The position numbers and the translations under genes are program-made. The notes under the pieces were generated by a model. It was not told where the DNA came from. It searched no databases and saw only the letters and a list, made by a program, of their open reading frames with translations. From Betaproteobacteria bacterium (GTDB lineage Bacteria; Pseudomonadota; Gammaproteobacteria; Burkholderiales; Burkholderiaceae_C): 11,036 nucleotides of DNA. Below, piece by piece: positions 1-5,968 of the stretch. Each line of letters opens with the position of its first letter. The stretch's first letter is position 1. Location of the stretch: assembly GCA_025354965.1 (NCBI GenBank), contig JANXLW010000223.1:1-11036 (forward strand). The letters are read 5' to 3'.

Positions 1-640
1 CCACGCGCGCTTCCTGGAATGGGAGAAAGCTGGCGTCTTTGAAGCCCTGTGGAAGCTCGGACTTGCCGAATACGACGAGTTTGAAGGCATCGCCTGGCGA
101 TGGCAAAGCATTGATGGGGCGATGATGAAAGCGCCACTGGCGCAGCAAAGCGTTGGCCCCAACCCGACGGATCGGGGGAAAAAATGGGAGCAAGCGCCAT
201 TTGCTGGTGGACGGTCGTGGCGTCCCGTTGTCGCTCGTCGTGACCGGAGCCAATCGGCATGATGTTTCGCAACTGGAGGCCGTGCTCGATGCCATCATGG
301 TCGAGCGCCCCAGCCCCCAGATCAGACGACACAAGCATTTGTGTGCTGACGCTGGTTATACCGGAGCGCCCGCTCTGCAGGTCATTGAGGAACATGGCTA
401 CATTGCGCATGTCAAAGGACGAGGGCAAGAAGCCAAAGAACTCAAGCGAGTCCCTGAGAAGAAGGCAAGACGATGGGTCGTAGAAGTAGCGCATAGTTGG
501 TTCAATCGATTCCGTAAACTCCTGGTGCGATACGAAAAACTTGATCGCAGCTTTCTGGCGTTGAACCACTTGGCAGCATCCATCATGGCGTTCCGAAAAA
601 TAAAGTCAGACGAAAACATTATTTACGGATAGGTTCTTAA
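1..640 (+). mobile_element. IS5-family insertion sequence, 3' part
   Basis: The left part of this insertion sequence is cut off by the window edge. What remains is the transposase from about its second quarter to its stop at 632, followed within a few bases by GGTTCTTAA, which probably belongs to or abuts the right terminal repeat. The exact end cannot be fixed because the matching left repeat is outside the window. IS5-family elements are known to jump by a DDE transposase and to make short target duplications. The copy lies inside the integrative element, just beyond the 3' end of its integrase gene. Confidence 0.7.
2..632 (+). CDS. IS5-family DDE transposase, N-terminus outside window, frame change at 174-186
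   Basis: This is the transposase of the insertion sequence; it cuts and joins the IS ends. Two frames are needed to read it. The first runs from base 2 and contains the catalytic IDG aspartate (113-115) and NPTDRGKK, then would end at the TGA at 260-262. The second carries GSKRHLLVDGRG, the second catalytic aspartate in CADAGY (codon about 348-350), and the glutamate of VVEVAHSWFNRF followed by the VRYEK segment typical of IS5 transposases; it ends at 632. The switch lies at a run of five G and six A (174-184). With four G the reading would be DRGKNGSK, which matches my memory of intact relatives, so a one-base insertion is the simplest explanation. Programmed or transcriptional slippage at the homopolymers is the alternative. 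The usual -1 shift on A6G would give the wrong frame. An open reading from a TTG at 153 exists but is only the tail of this gene. Confidence 0.8.
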
Positions 641-681
641 TCACGCCCTGATTGTATCGTGTAACGCTACGATATGCAAGC

Positions 682-707
682 TGTCACCTTGCCATGTCAC
701 CTTGCCA
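682..707. repeat. 13-bp perfect tandem duplication over the integrase stop codon
   Basis: The unit TGTCACCTTGCCA occurs twice back to back (682-694 and 695-707). The second copy contains the last codons and TGA stop of the integrase on the minus strand; the first copy lies just beyond it. The duplication does not alter the protein. It looks like a replication-slippage product. Confidence 0.85.
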
Positions 708-2157
708 CCAGCGCCAGCTTGCCGGGTTTGAGGTCGGCAACGAACTGCACACCGGCCTGATCCAGAATCCACGCTTCAATCTTTTCATGATGAACCCGCA
801 GCAAATCCACCGGGCGCACGGTGTAGTGCTTCTCAGCCGTCGCTGAAGGCTTGTGCCCCATCAGTTGAGCCACCACGCCAGCCGGTATCTCCAGCCACTC
901 TGTCAGGCTTTTGAAACTGCGGCGCAATCCGTGCAGGGTCAGGCCATCAATGCCAGCCACGGCACAGGCACATTTATGGTGACTGCGCGGCATCGTGATG
1001 TGTCCCGATGCACTGGCCTGCATAACGTCACCCGCAGGAATTTCACTTCCGTTTTCTTTTGCTCTACGGGTGCGGCGAAGAATGTTCTTGTCCTCCATGC
1101 TCACGGCTCGGGTACTGGAAAAGACCCACTGATTGCGCTTGGGCAGGGTCGCTATGAGGTGCCAGACGTAAGGGGTCAGGGGAATGACGCGCTCGCCCTC
1201 CACCTTGTCGTGAATCGTGATGCCCTTCCATTTGGTGTTCAAGTCATCCCAGCGCAACGTCAACACTTCGCCCGGTCTGGCACCCGTCAGCAGCATGACT
1301 TGCAAGGCGGCGGCGATTACCGGGTTTTGAATCTTTTGCACGGCATCAAACCACACGGGCAGTTGCTCGCGCAGCAGGGCATCTTGCTTGACTGCGGCTT
1401 TGCCGAATGCCTCGCGGCTCTTTTTGGTCTTGGCAGCATTGCCAAACACCAGGCCAGCATAGGCGGGCTGTTCATTGCACCAGCCCAAAAACCCCTTCAA
1501 CAGTCGCCATGCAAGGCGGGCGCTTGTCGGTCGGGTTTGTGCTTCTTTGGCGGCCCATGCCTCTATCACTGGCGCGGTCAGGTCGCGCAAGGGCAGTGCC
1601 ATCAAAGGGAATAGCGGCATATCGATAGTCACCCCGCGGCCATCGGTGCCACGCTTGGCCTTCACGCCACCGGCACGCGCCAGCTTGATATGGTCTTTGT
1701 AATGCAAGTCACCCCAGCGCGGCTTGCGCTCTATCAGGTATGCGGCCCACGCTTCGCCCACGGTCATGGCGGCAACCTTGGCAGCTTCTGCCCTGGCAGC
1801 GGCGGCGGCTTGCTTTTCAGCTTTGGCGGTCAACTTGTCGCGCTCTATCTCTCGCGGGTCTTCGCCACTGTCCAAGGTGACGCGCAAGCGGTTTGCCTCA
1901 GCACGGGCATCGTCAATGCTCCAGGCGCGAACGTCCCCAATGGTGCGGCGTATGGTCTGGCGGTTTAACTTGGCTTCAAACACGAATGACTTTGCCCCGG
2001 TGTTGGTGACGCGAACACGCAGGCCGGGCGCTTTGCTGTCGCGCAAGAAAGCCTGTGCCTTTATGTCAGTCCGGCAGGTCAGGCGCTCGATTACGCCAGC
2101 CGTCAACTCGATGGCCTCGGTCAGGTCTATCGGGTCTGTCTTTTTGGGTCTTGCCAT
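697..2157 (-). CDS. Tyrosine recombinase / site-specific integrase
   Basis: This 486-residue integrase catalyses insertion and excision of the element at its attachment site. All six catalytic positions of the tyrosine recombinase family are visible: R294 in TGARPGE, K318 in the beta hairpin (DKVEGER), H409 and R412 in LTLHGLRRSF, H435 in LMGHK, and the nucleophile Y445 in KHYT. The N-terminal part (about residues 40-100, PGLRVRVTNTGAKSF) resembles the DUF4102-type arm-binding domain, followed by an Ala/Lys/Arg-rich helix (105-130) and a core-binding domain (130-250). The ATG is preceded by AAGGGG, a usable ribosome binding site five bases upstream. The start faces the tRNA junction, and a promoter candidate lies at 2282-2310. 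The gene appears intact and could be active. Phage, island and ICE integrases all look like this, so the element type is not decided. Confidence 0.95.
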   Translation of the reverse strand: MARPKKTDPIDLTEAIELTAGVIERLTCRTDIKAQAFLRDSKAPGLRVRVTNTGAKSFVFEAKLNRQTIRRTIGDVRAWSIDDARAEANRLRVTLDSGEDPREIERDKLTAKAEKQAAAAARAEAAKVAAMTVGEAWAAYLIERKPRWGDLHYKDHIKLARAGGVKAKRGTDGRGVTIDMPLFPLMALPLRDLTAPVIEAWAAKEAQTRPTSARLAWRLLKGFLGWCNEQPAYAGLVFGNAAKTKKSREAFGKAAVKQDALLREQLPVWFDAVQKIQNPVIAAALQVMLLTGARPGEVLTLRWDDLNTKWKGITIHDKVEGERVIPLTPYVWHLIATLPKRNQWVFSSTRAVSMEDKNILRRTRRAKENGSEIPAGDVMQASASGHITMPRSHHKCACAVAGIDGLTLHGLRRSFKSLTEWLEIPAGVVAQLMGHKPSATAEKHYTVRPVDLLRVHHEKIEAWILDQAGVQFVADLKPGKLALVAR

Positions 2158-2182
2158 GAATACCCCTTCACTTTAGTCAGGT

Positions 2183-2204
2183 CTGTGTAGCCACTGTGTA
2201 GCCA
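2183..2204. repeat. 11-bp tandem direct repeat upstream of the integrase
   Basis: CTGTGTAGCCA is repeated exactly (2183-2193 and 2194-2204), 26 bp before the integrase start. Short direct repeats between an integrase gene and its core site are typical of arm-type binding sites for the integrase N-terminal domain. That role is inferred from position only. Confidence 0.6.
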
Positions 2205-2233
2205 CTTTTCCGCTATTTTGGCGAATATTAATC

Positions 2234-2250
2234 AACACAGATACTGTGTT
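2234..2250. promoter_or_regulatory. 17-bp perfect dyad, possible operator
   Basis: AACACAG and CTGTGTT form a perfect 7-bp inverted repeat around a 3-bp centre (ATA). It lies between the promoter candidate at 2282-2310 and the integrase start, so a bound protein could block integrase transcription. An operator role is inferred. The hairpin is too small and lacks a T run, so it is not a terminator. Confidence 0.45.
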
Positions 2251-2281
2251 TTCATTCAGTACAAATTCTGTAACTTGTTGA

Positions 2282-2310
2282 TTTATATTGATTCTATAGT
2301 AATCAATCAA
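2282..2310 (-). promoter_or_regulatory. Sigma70-like promoter candidate for the integrase
   Basis: Read on the minus strand, TTGATT (2310-2305) and TATAAA (2287-2282) are separated by exactly 17 bp. They match the -35 consensus at four of six positions and the -10 consensus at five of six. Transcription would start near 2275 and give a leader of about 118 nt before the integrase ATG, carrying the dyad and the tandem repeat. Both hexamers overlap the AATCAACA inverted repeats, which suggests autoregulation by whatever binds them. Confidence 0.45.
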
Positions 2311-2333
2311 CAAAGGCAAATACAGACTTTAGG

Positions 2334-2346
2334 GGAATCATAATCC
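2334..2346. other. Probable attachment-site core in the tRNA anticodon arm
   Basis: GGA-ATCATAA-TCC is the anticodon loop of the tRNA with three stem pairs. Many tRNA-targeting tyrosine recombinases use the anticodon loop as the 7-bp strand-exchange region and the stem as inverted core sites. Pairing of the anticodon stem is kept for these bases but fails at the next position (G2333 opposite A2347). That is where element sequence would begin to replace host sequence. The far copy of the core is outside the window. Confidence 0.5.
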
Positions 2347-2381
2347 ACAGGTCAGCGGTTCGAATCCGTGAAGCGCCACCA
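2334..2381 (+). pseudogene. 3' half of a tRNA gene with anticodon CAT (tRNA-Met type), split by integration
   Basis: The fragment contains the anticodon loop ATCATAA (2337-2343, anticodon CAT at 2339-2341), the variable loop AGGTC (2349-2353), the T loop TTCGAAT (2359-2365), the 3' acceptor strand AAGCGCC (2371-2377), discriminator A and encoded CCA (2379-2381). No D arm or matching acceptor strand (expected GGCGCTT) is found upstream, where the sequence is AT-rich element DNA. It therefore cannot make a tRNA. An intact copy should exist at the other end of the element. Elongator Met is likelier than Ile2 (also CAT), but the identity elements needed to decide are missing. The outermost T-stem pair is mismatched (A2354/G2370), which may be drift after loss of function. 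Confidence 0.8.
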
Positions 2382-2389
2382 GTCTGCTC

Positions 2390-2434
2390 AAAGAAAGCTC
2401 ACTATCGTTCTGATAGTGAGCTTTCTTTATTTTT
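2390..2434 (+). terminator. Intrinsic terminator, 17-bp perfect hairpin
   Basis: The arms 2390-2406 and 2412-2428 are perfectly complementary around the loop GTTCT and are followed by ATTTTT on the plus strand, a classic rho-independent terminator for the tRNA transcript. On the minus strand the same hairpin ends in CTTTCTTT, so it may also stop transcripts of rfaE2. The stop codon of rfaE2 (2427-2429) overlaps the base of the stem. Confidence 0.85.
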
Positions 2435-2930
2435 GACGAATTTTCTGCACCAAGGCAGTCGTCGAATAGCCGTCCACAAAAGGCAGCGCCAACGCTCGCC
2501 CGCCATAGGACTCCACCACCCGTGTTTCGGCCAGCCTGGCCATGTCGTAGTCACCGCCTTTGACCAGAATGTCGGGCTTGATTTCAGCAATTAACTGTAG
2601 CGGGGTCTCGTCGTCAAACCACGTCACCAGGCTGGTGCAGGCCAGAGCGGCCATGACGAAGGCGCGGTCGGTTTCGTTGTTAAGTGGCCGGTCCGGGCCT
2701 TTGCCCAATTTGCGGGCCGACGCATCGGTGTTCAGCGCTACCAGCAATGTGGCTCCTAGCGCGCGCGCCTGCGCCAGGTACATCACATGGCCACGGTGCA
2801 GCACATCAAACACACCATTGGTGAAAACCAGCGGTCGCGGTAGCTGAATCAGCCGCGTTACCAAGCTGGAGCGGTCACAAATTTTGTTTGAAAGGGCGGC
2901 AATGGCAGTGAACTCGGTCATGGCCTCCAT
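2427..2930 (-). CDS. rfaE2: D-glycero-beta-D-manno-heptose 1-phosphate adenylyltransferase (RfaE2/HldE C-terminal domain type)
   Basis: This cytosolic nucleotidyltransferase joins ATP and heptose-1-phosphate to give ADP-heptose, the donor for the LPS inner core. Starting at the ATG at 2930 the protein has 167 residues. It shows the cytidylyltransferase-like signature GVFDVLHRGH (39-48), KGGDY (124-128) and the C-terminal GYSTTALVQKI (from 154) typical of RfaE2. It matches only the second half of the bifunctional E. coli HldE, so a separate kinase is expected elsewhere. The start is uncertain: an ATG at 2921 has GGAGG just upstream, though close, and the frame also opens at a TTG at 2948. Its 3' end abuts the terminator at 2390-2434. 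It is the first chromosomal gene next to the integration junction. Confidence 0.93.
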   Translation of the reverse strand: MEAMTEFTAIAALSNKICDRSSLVTRLIQLPRPLVFTNGVFDVLHRGHVMYLAQARALGATLLVALNTDASARKLGKGPDRPLNNETDRAFVMAALACTSLVTWFDDETPLQLIAEIKPDILVKGGDYDMARLAETRVVESYGGRALALPFVDGYSTTALVQKIRQK

Positions 2931-2961
2931 GCTAGCAGGCTGCACCAACCGATCTCATCTG

Positions 2962-2979
2962 GCTCCAAAGGATTGGAGC
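2962..2979. other. Short hairpin between the zinc-ribbon gene and rfaE2
   Basis: GCTCCAA and TTGGAGC form a perfect 7-bp stem with a 4-base loop (AGGA), 14 bp past the stop of the zinc-ribbon gene on the minus strand. No T run follows in either direction, so it would be a weak or rho-assisted terminator, or an RNA-stabilising stem. Confidence 0.4.
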
Positions 2980-2993
2980 GACAACGACTGAAT

Positions 2994-3197
2994 TCAGCCG
3001 AACGTGCTGTGCGACTGCATCGCAGGTGCGTGGTGTGGCTCCCACCAGGCCTTGAGGCTGGAAAAAACATTTCTGCAGCCCGTGCACTTGTACTGACCGG
3101 TTGGCTGCAAAGCACCACTTTCCGCTCGGTTGATCACCGGTTGATAGCTGGTGGCGCCGCATACTCGGCATTTGTAAATCGTCTTAAATAAGGCCAT
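2994..3197 (-). CDS. Small zinc-ribbon protein of unknown function, 67 residues
   Basis: The reading frame begins MALFKTIYKC and carries two cysteine pairs, CRVC (about residues 10-13) and CTGC (about 40-43), separated by 26 residues. This is the layout of a four-cysteine zinc ribbon. The frame is open further upstream to a TTG at 3311, but that extension (THHLHRF and so on) lacks the composition of a domain. The ATG at 3195-3197 is chosen because the conserved-looking segment starts there. No clear ribosome binding site precedes it. The gene lies between the GST gene and rfaE2 on the same strand, 110 and 63 bp from them. I do not recognise the family. It could bind nucleic acid or a protein partner, which is inference from fold alone. 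Confidence 0.65.
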   Translation of the reverse strand: MALFKTIYKCRVCGATSYQPVINRAESGALQPTGQYKCTGCRNVFSSLKAWWEPHHAPAMQSHSTFG

Positions 3198-3307
3198 GAT
3201 GGACACGACTGTAATGTCGGCCACGGCGCCTGGCACAGGCAATGATGTAAAACGATGTAAGTGGTGTGTCGACTTAGACCCAAGTTGCAGGCGAGTCAGG
3301 AGTCCAT

Positions 3308-3922
3308 TCAAACCGGTTGTGTGTCGACCAAACTGGGACGCAGCATGAGTTTGTCATACAACTTGTTTAAGTTGGGGTGTGTTGACCGCCAGTCGATCTG
3401 GGCAAACCGGAAATCCAGGTAACCCAAAGCGCAACCGACAGCAATATCGGCCAAACTGAAATAAATTCCAGCACAAAAGGGTTTGTCACCGAGGCCTTTG
3501 CTGAACGCGGCCAGCGAAGCGTCAATTTTTCCAAGCTGACGGTCAATCCAGGCCTGACTGCGCTGCGCCTCCGTGCGCCCGCTCCAAGTGGCTTCAAGCC
3601 GGGCCAGGATGGCGGCATCCAGTACACCATCAGCCAGCGCTTCCCAGGTCTTGACCTCGGCGCGTTCACGACCCATGGTCGGAATCAGTTTGCCCACCGG
3701 GGATAAAGTGTCCAGGTATTCAACGATCACACGCGAATCGAACAGCGCTTCGCCTCCCTCCATGACCAGGCAGGGCACTTTACCCAAGGGGTTGGACTCG
3801 CCAATGGTGGTTTGCGCCGCCCAGACATCCTCGGTAAGAAAAACATAGTCAAGCTTCTTCTCCAGCATGACAACACGCACCTTGCGTACGTAAGGGCTGG
3901 AGGTGGATCCGAGTAGTTTCAT
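3308..3922 (-). CDS. Glutathione S-transferase family protein (YibF-like)
   Basis: The protein has 204 residues, normal for a cytosolic bacterial GST. The N-terminal thioredoxin-like domain (1-75) starts MKLLGSTSSPYVRKVRV. The serines at 8-9 occupy the position of the catalytic residue, P50 in NPLGKVPCL is the cis-proline that contacts glutathione, and D62-S63 in FDSRVIVEYLD bind the gamma-glutamyl group. An all-helical C-terminal domain follows (about 85-200). It resembles E. coli YibF in layout. The substrate cannot be inferred. It is transcribed divergently from purB across a 95-bp gap, and a TAGAAT hexamer at 3949-3954 (minus strand) could be its -10 element, though no good -35 is present. 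Confidence 0.9.
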   Translation of the reverse strand: MKLLGSTSSPYVRKVRVVMLEKKLDYVFLTEDVWAAQTTIGESNPLGKVPCLVMEGGEALFDSRVIVEYLDTLSPVGKLIPTMGRERAEVKTWEALADGVLDAAILARLEATWSGRTEAQRSQAWIDRQLGKIDASLAAFSKGLGDKPFCAGIYFSLADIAVGCALGYLDFRFAQIDWRSTHPNLNKLYDKLMLRPSLVDTQPV

Positions 3923-4005
3923 GGGCGATCAAGTGTTACAGGAGCTTTATTCTATACATCTGCTTTCATCCTGCCTTACGTCGCGCTGCAGAGTGGCGCG
4001 CATCC

Positions 4006-4011
4006 TACAAT
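4006..4011 (+). promoter_or_regulatory. -10-like hexamer directly before purB
   Basis: TACAAT matches the -10 consensus at five of six positions and ends six bases before the purB ATG, which would put the transcription start at or next to the A of the start codon. No Shine-Dalgarno sequence is visible before the ATG. No convincing -35 hexamer is seen at the expected distance (near 3983-3988), so the call is tentative. Confidence 0.3.
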
Positions 4012-4017
4012 CCGCCT

Positions 4018-5397
4018 ATGACTTTTTCCGCCATCTCAGCACTTTCCCCTCTGGACGGCCGTTATGCGGCCAAGCTTGCGAGGCTCCGCCCGCTGATGAG
4101 CGAACAGGGTTATATGCAACGTCGAGTGCAGGTTGAGGTAGCTTGGTTCATAGCGTTAAGCGATTGTGGCTTTGCAGAATTCAAGGCGCTTTCACCCGGA
4201 GCGTGCACTTACTTGCTGGGTTTGGTGAGACATTTCTCTGAAGCCGATGGCGAGGCCATCAAAGCAATAGAGAAAGTCACCAACCACGATGTGAAGGCGG
4301 TCGAGTACTGGATCAAGTCCAAGTTTGAGGCGCGACCAGAATTGCTGGCTGCGGCTGAGTTTGTGCATTTTGCCTGCACCAGCGAAGACATCAACAACAC
4401 CAGCCACGCATTGCAACTGAAAGCGGGTCGTGACCAGGTGCTGCTGCCGGCGCTTGATACGGTCATTGCGAAGCTCTCGGAGATGGCGCATGAGTTTGCT
4501 GAAGTATCGATGCTCAGCCGCACGCACGGCCAGACCGCCAGCCCAACCACGGTAGGCAAGGAGATTGCCAACGTCGTGGTGCGCTTGAAGACGGCGCGTG
4601 AAAAAATCGCTGACATCAAGCTGCTGGCCAAGATGAACGGCGCCGTAGGCAATTACAACGCCCACTTGTCGGCCTGGCCCGAGTTTGACTGGGAAGCCTT
4701 CAGCCGCAGCGTCATTGAAGCGCCAGAGCCACTTGGTTTGGGACTGACTTTTCAGCCCTACAGCATCCAGATTGAGCCGCACGACTATATGGCCGATTTG
4801 TTTGACGCGGTGGCTCGCACCAACACCATCCTGATCGACTGGTCGCGCGATGTCTGGGGCTATGTGTCGCTGGGTTACTTCAAGCAAAAGCTGCGCGACG
4901 GTGAAGTTGGCTCTTCCACCATGCCGCACAAAGTCAACCCGATTGATTTTGAGAACGCCGAAGGTAACCTGGGTCTGGCCAACGCGTTGCTCAAGCACCT
5001 GAGCGAAAAGTTACCCATCAGCCGCTGGCAGCGCGATTTGACCGACAGCACCGTGCTGCGCAACATGGGCGTGGCGCTGGGCTATGCGGTGCTGGCCTAT
5101 CAGTCATTGGGCGCAGGCCTTGGCAAGCTGGAAATCAACAAGACCGCAATTGCCGCCGACCTGGATGCTTCCTGGGAAGTGCTGGCGGAGCCGATTCAAA
5201 CCGTGATGCGTCGGTTTGGTTTGCCCAAACCCTACGAACAACTGAAGGACTTCACGCGGGGCGCACCCATGACGCGCGAGCTGATGCATGGCTTCATTGC
5301 CAGGCTTGAGATTCCAGAAATGGAAAAAGCCCGACTGCTGGCCATGACGCCGGCTAGCTATACCGGCAAAGCCGCCGAACTCGCGAAGCGAGTTTGA
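4018..5397 (+). CDS. purB: Adenylosuccinate lyase
   Basis: PurB performs two eliminations of fumarate in purine synthesis: from SAICAR to AICAR, and from adenylosuccinate to AMP. It is a cytosolic homotetramer. The 459 residues agree with the E. coli-type enzyme (456). Visible marks are SPLDGRY near the N-terminus (10-16), TSEDINNTSHAL (121-132), the catalytic histidine H170 in SRTHGQTASPTT, and the fumarase/aspartase superfamily signature GSSTMPHKVNP (298-308) with the catalytic serine in the mobile loop. The C-terminal YTGKAAELAKRV is also typical. yaeQ follows after 10 bp and is probably co-transcribed. Confidence 0.98.
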   Translation: MTFSAISALSPLDGRYAAKLARLRPLMSEQGYMQRRVQVEVAWFIALSDCGFAEFKALSPGACTYLLGLVRHFSEADGEAIKAIEKVTNHDVKAVEYWIKSKFEARPELLAAAEFVHFACTSEDINNTSHALQLKAGRDQVLLPALDTVIAKLSEMAHEFAEVSMLSRTHGQTASPTTVGKEIANVVVRLKTAREKIADIKLLAKMNGAVGNYNAHLSAWPEFDWEAFSRSVIEAPEPLGLGLTFQPYSIQIEPHDYMADLFDAVARTNTILIDWSRDVWGYVSLGYFKQKLRDGEVGSSTMPHKVNPIDFENAEGNLGLANALLKHLSEKLPISRWQRDLTDSTVLRNMGVALGYAVLAYQSLGAGLGKLEINKTAIAADLDASWEVLAEPIQTVMRRFGLPKPYEQLKDFTRGAPMTRELMHGFIARLEIPEMEKARLLAMTPASYTGKAAELAKRV

Positions 5398-5407
5398 AAT
5401 AGCCGAC

Positions 5408-5968
5408 ATGGCCATCAAGTCCACCATCTTCAAAGCCAGTCTGCAAATCGCCGACATTGACCACGCCTATTACGCTGACCACACGCTCACATTGGCGCGT
5501 CACCCCAGCGAAACCGACGAACGCATGATGGTGCGCCTGTGTGCGCTGGCGCTGCAGGCGCACAAGTTGCAAACGGTGTGCGGCGGCGATGGCACGCTGA
5601 CCTTTGGCGCGGGTCTCTCCGACCCGGATGAGCCCGATGCCTGGCTGCGCGACTATACCGGGCTGACGCGCCTCTGGATCGAAGTCGGTCAACCCGAAGA
5701 CAAGCCGTTGCTCAAGGCCACAGGTCGCGCCGATGAGGTGGTGCTTTACTGCTTCAATCACGCGGCGGAGATCTGGTGGCGCGGTATGCAGGCGAAGCTC
5801 GCTCGTCCGCAAAACCTGAGCGTTTTTCGGGTGCCCACCGTCGCCTCACAAGCGCTCATCCCGATGGCCCAGCGTAGCATGCAATTGCAGGCGACGATTC
5901 AGGAAGGTGTATTGATGCTGGGAGACGGCTCGCTCAATGTCGACATAGAGCCACTGCGCTGGAAATAA
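5408..5968 (+). CDS. yaeQ: YaeQ family protein
   Basis: The 186-residue protein is a full-length YaeQ: MAIKSTIFKASLQIADIDHAYY at the N-terminus, LARHPSETDERMMVRLCALAL (about 29-49), a WIEVGQP segment (90-96) and a C-terminal WWRGMQAKLARPQNLSVF region. YaeQ structures are known to have a PD-(D/E)XK nuclease-like fold, and the ETDERMMVRL, WIEVGQ and adjacent lysine residues fall where that core would be. The cellular role of the family is not established. It starts 10 bp after purB, suggesting one transcript. Its last 70 bp are overlapped by the convergent DUF3717/DUF1289 gene. No strong ribosome binding site is seen, so translation may depend on purB. Confidence 0.93.
   Translation: MAIKSTIFKASLQIADIDHAYYADHTLTLARHPSETDERMMVRLCALALQAHKLQTVCGGDGTLTFGAGLSDPDEPDAWLRDYTGLTRLWIEVGQPEDKPLLKATGRADEVVLYCFNHAAEIWWRGMQAKLARPQNLSVFRVPTVASQALIPMAQRSMQLQATIQEGVLMLGDGSLNVDIEPLRWK

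Larger units (their letters stand above)
2230..2313. repeat. Three copies of AATCAACA in the attachment/control region
   Basis: AATCAACA occurs at 2230-2237 (plus), 2276-2283 (minus) and 2305-2312 (plus). The last two form an inverted repeat, with a second nested pair ATTGATT/AATCAAT at 2287-2293 and 2301-2307. The stretch is far richer in A and T than its surroundings. Such clusters near an att core are usually binding sites for integrase arms, excisionase or host bending proteins. Which protein binds cannot be read from the sequence. Confidence 0.55.
1..2346. mobile_element. Right-hand end of a tRNA-integrated element (genomic island or prophage-like)
   Basis: An integrase gene sits within 200 bp of a tRNA 3' fragment, the usual layout of an element inserted in a tRNA gene by a tyrosine recombinase. 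The junction is placed in the anticodon arm near 2334-2346. To its right the sequence is tRNA 3' half, terminator and ordinary chromosomal genes. To its left it is AT-rich control DNA, the integrase and an insertion sequence. The left end of the element, its cargo and the restored tRNA gene lie outside the window, so neither size nor type can be stated. No phage structural, conjugation or replication gene is visible in this part. Confidence 0.65.

Noticed and set aside
380..400. Histidine/cysteine cluster of the integrase (residues 393-398, HHKCAC) as a metal site
   Set aside because: Related tRNA-targeting integrases have a variable His/Cys-containing segment just before LTLHGLRRSF; too few spaced ligands are present to claim metal binding. 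The positions given here are protein residues, not bases.
655..674. Hairpin TATCGT/ACGATA as terminator of the integrase gene
   Set aside because: The stem is only six pairs with an 8-base loop and no T run follows on the minus strand.
853..1614. Long plus-strand open frame of 253 codons opposite the integrase
   Set aside because: It lies wholly antisense to the integrase, whose catalytic motifs are intact; its translation is rich in His, Gln, Arg and Gly with no recognisable motif.
4192..4998. Minus-strand open frame of 268 codons inside purB
   Set aside because: It is antisense to a complete purB with all family signatures and has shadow-like composition.
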